Shown: piece by piece, positions 62,372 to 64,000 of the stretch
Layout: each line of letters opens with the position of its first letter
Numbering within the stretch: position 1 is the first letter of the stretch
From: Chitinophagaceae bacterium
Lineage (GTDB): Bacteria; Bacteroidota; Bacteroidia; Chitinophagales; Chitinophagaceae
NCBI GenBank assembly: GCA_016721385.1
Contig: JADKIE010000001.1
Coordinates: forward strand, 372,001 to 436,000
Direction of reading: 5' to 3'
DNA length: 64,000 nt
Position numbers and translations under genes: made by a program
Notes under the pieces: model-generated
Database searches by the model: none
Seen by the model: the letters and a program-made list of their open reading frames with translations, nothing else
What the model was told of the DNA's origin: nothing

Positions 62372-64000
62372 TTATTTTATTTCTTTTTGCATTGGATTTC
62401 CTCCACCACCACCGCCACCTCTTGGGCCACGGCCACCTCCTGTCTTAAATAATTGAAACTTACTTGGTTCTGTAAAGGCCGGCCATGAATTGTTACTGGT
62501 ATTTATATCAGCCGTTTCTTTCATTGGGTCTAATTTAATGGATGCAACTTCTTTATCTTTCATAAAGGTTTTTGTAACCTTATTTTCATTTTTGCGCCAT
62601 ATATTAACACCAATTCTATCTACTTCTTTTGTACCGTCTTTAAATGTCCATTCAATAATTATTGGCATTACCAAACCACCTTTGTTGCTAAAGGTTAGTT
62701 CGTACATATTTTTACGGCCTGCTATATTAAAGCGTTGTGCTTCGGTAAAAGTATCAACAGCAACATCCGGCCGGGTAATTTCAAAAGGCGTGCTATCTAC
62801 TTTTGCTAAACCTCTGGCATAACGCCAATAAAAATCTCTTAATGTTTCATCGGCATCTGTTGCAAATGTTATTTTACTATCTTCTCTGTTTCTTATTTTA
62901 GAAATATCATCAAAATTATTTAACTGTGGTTTGGCAACAGGCACTTTAATAGTTCCTGTTCCCCCAGCCGATGGTTGTTTATTACTTACTTCAGTATTTA
63001 AAGTGGCCCATTTAACTGTATCTAAAGATATATCGCATGGCTCTGTGCCATAAAACCAACCTCTCCAAAACCAATCTAAGTCTTCGGCGCTTGCATCTTC
63101 CATTGTTCTAAACAAATCTGCCGGTGTTGGGTGTTTAAATGCCCAACGCCTTGCATATTCTCTAAAGGCATAGTCAAAATTTTCTCTGCCCATTATAGTT
63201 TCTCTTAAAATATTTAAACCTGTTGCAGGTTTACTGTAAGCATTTGGACCAAATTGAATAATGTTTTCGCTGTTTGTCATTATTGGTTCCAATTGGTCTT
63301 TGGAAGTTTCATATAATCCACAATTTTATATGCAGGGCCTTTACCAACAGGAAATTTATTATCCCATAATTCTTCAGTTAAATATTCGCAGAATGAGTTT
63401 AGGCCTTCGTCCATCCAAGTCCACTGCCTTTCATCACTATTAATAATCATTGGAAAAAAGTTGTGCCCAACTTCATGTATTACTACTCCCAACATTCCAT
63501 TTTTGGTTCCTTCGCTGTATGTGCCATCTTTTTCGCATCTTCCAAAGTTGAAACAAATCATTGGATACTCCATCCCATTAGCCGCCTCTAAACTTTGTGC
63601 AACAGGGTAAGGATATGGTATGGTAAATTTTGAATACGATTTTATAGTATGTGCAACAGCTTTAGTACTAAATTTTCGGTAAAGGTTATACGCCTCTTTC
63701 CCATAGCCACTCATGCACATTACTTTTTTACCTGAAACCATTGCCGGCATGGCATCCCAAATAAATTTACGGCTGCTTCCCCATGCAAAGTCACGTACCA
63801 TATCTGCTTTAAAAATCCATGTTTTCTTTTGCGTTTCCTTTTTAGCTTCTCTGGCTTTTGCTTCATCTAATGTAACAATTTCGGTAACATCGGTTGCTGT
63901 TTGAGCTTTTTGCCAACGAGCCATTTGAGCCGGCGTTAATACTTGTGCATAGTTTTGACCTTGCCCTGTACTTAAAACAACATGATCGGCAGGCACTGTC
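62372..64000 (-). CDS. M1-family metallopeptidase, N-terminus cut by window edge (one indel)
   Basis: The zinc site reads VIHEVGHNFFPMIINSDERQWTWMDEGLNSFCEYLTEE, that is HEVGH with the downstream glutamate. A missing A near 63287 breaks the frame; restored, it reads MKLPKDQLEPIMTNSENIIQFGPNAYSKPATGLNILRE. A C-terminal beta-domain is followed by a glycine-rich tail (GGGRGPRGGGGGGGNPMQ). About 543 residues are in the window and the N-terminus lies beyond 64000. M1 peptidases of this kind are usually exported and clip peptides. Confidence 0.9.

Noticed and set aside
1..64000. CRISPR arrays, tRNA or rRNA genes, insertion sequences, prophage
   Set aside because: No direct-repeat arrays with spacers, cloverleaf sequences, transposase or phage frames were found by eye. 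A tRNA scan would settle the RNA genes.

Overview
This 64 kb, AT-rich window comes from a Bacteroidota chromosome, most likely the Chitinophagaceae or a close relative (inference). The evidence is a set of -7 elements of the form TAnnTTTG, type IX secretion sorting domains, SprB-type repeats, an ECF sigma / membrane-anchored beta-barrel pair, TonB/ExbB/ExbD clusters, and complex I with separate NuoC and NuoD and a short NuoG. No rRNA, tRNA, CRISPR array, insertion sequence or prophage was seen.

Layout. 1-2.9 kb: a TauE/SafE exporter (cut by the left edge), a Crp/Fnr regulator and mnmE. 3.0-6.8 kb: a TonB-ExbB-ExbD energy-transduction cluster with three ExbD proteins. 7.3-8.5 kb: a MacB-like permease. 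8.6-23.1 kb: a complete 14-subunit nuo operon on the minus strand, read A to N from right to left, with two unrelated secreted-protein genes inside it and many short repeats in its gaps. 23.3-26.9 kb: a TPR protein, a PstS-like lipoprotein, a small membrane protein and a truncated TonB. 27-44.6 kb: mostly housekeeping genes (low-molecular-weight phosphatase, hisS, thiolase, rlmN, two pseudouridine synthases, dinB, rimM, helicase, rpsP, ffh), plus a serine hydrolase and an ECF sigma / beta-barrel / SprB-cytochrome trio. 44.7-53.2 kb: a two-armed respiratory gene cluster. 53.3-64 kb: sucA, pqiA, rpsT, a large secreted endonuclease I, an SDR enzyme, an esterase and an M1 aminopeptidase cut by the right edge.

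The best candidate for an undescribed system is 44.7-53.2 kb. The left arm encodes a DUF5777-like beta-barrel and two exported cytochrome-like proteins with CX4CH motifs. The right arm encodes a type IX-sorted CXXCH protein, a small Tat-type protein, a Tat-exported protein with four [4Fe-4S] motifs, an ActC/NrfD-type quinone-interacting membrane protein, a membrane-anchored extracytoplasmic protein and a monohaem cytochrome c. A perfect TGTGA-N6-TCACA palindrome lies about 88 bp upstream of the first gene in each of the two right-arm units, and the first of these is shared with the divergent left arm. No molybdopterin catalytic subunit is present, so this looks like a reduced relative of alternative complex III or the PsrBC family, possibly wired to outer-membrane cytochromes.

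A second notable signal is a 52-53 bp intergenic element present five times, always in the same orientation, with potentially pairing ends.

Reading caution: about 30 single- or double-base indels, nearly all in homopolymers, break about 22 genes, including essential ones (nuoC/F/G/H/I/L/M, sucA, rimM). This pattern points to uncorrected sequencing error. Such genes are annotated at full length with the break described, not as pseudogenes.
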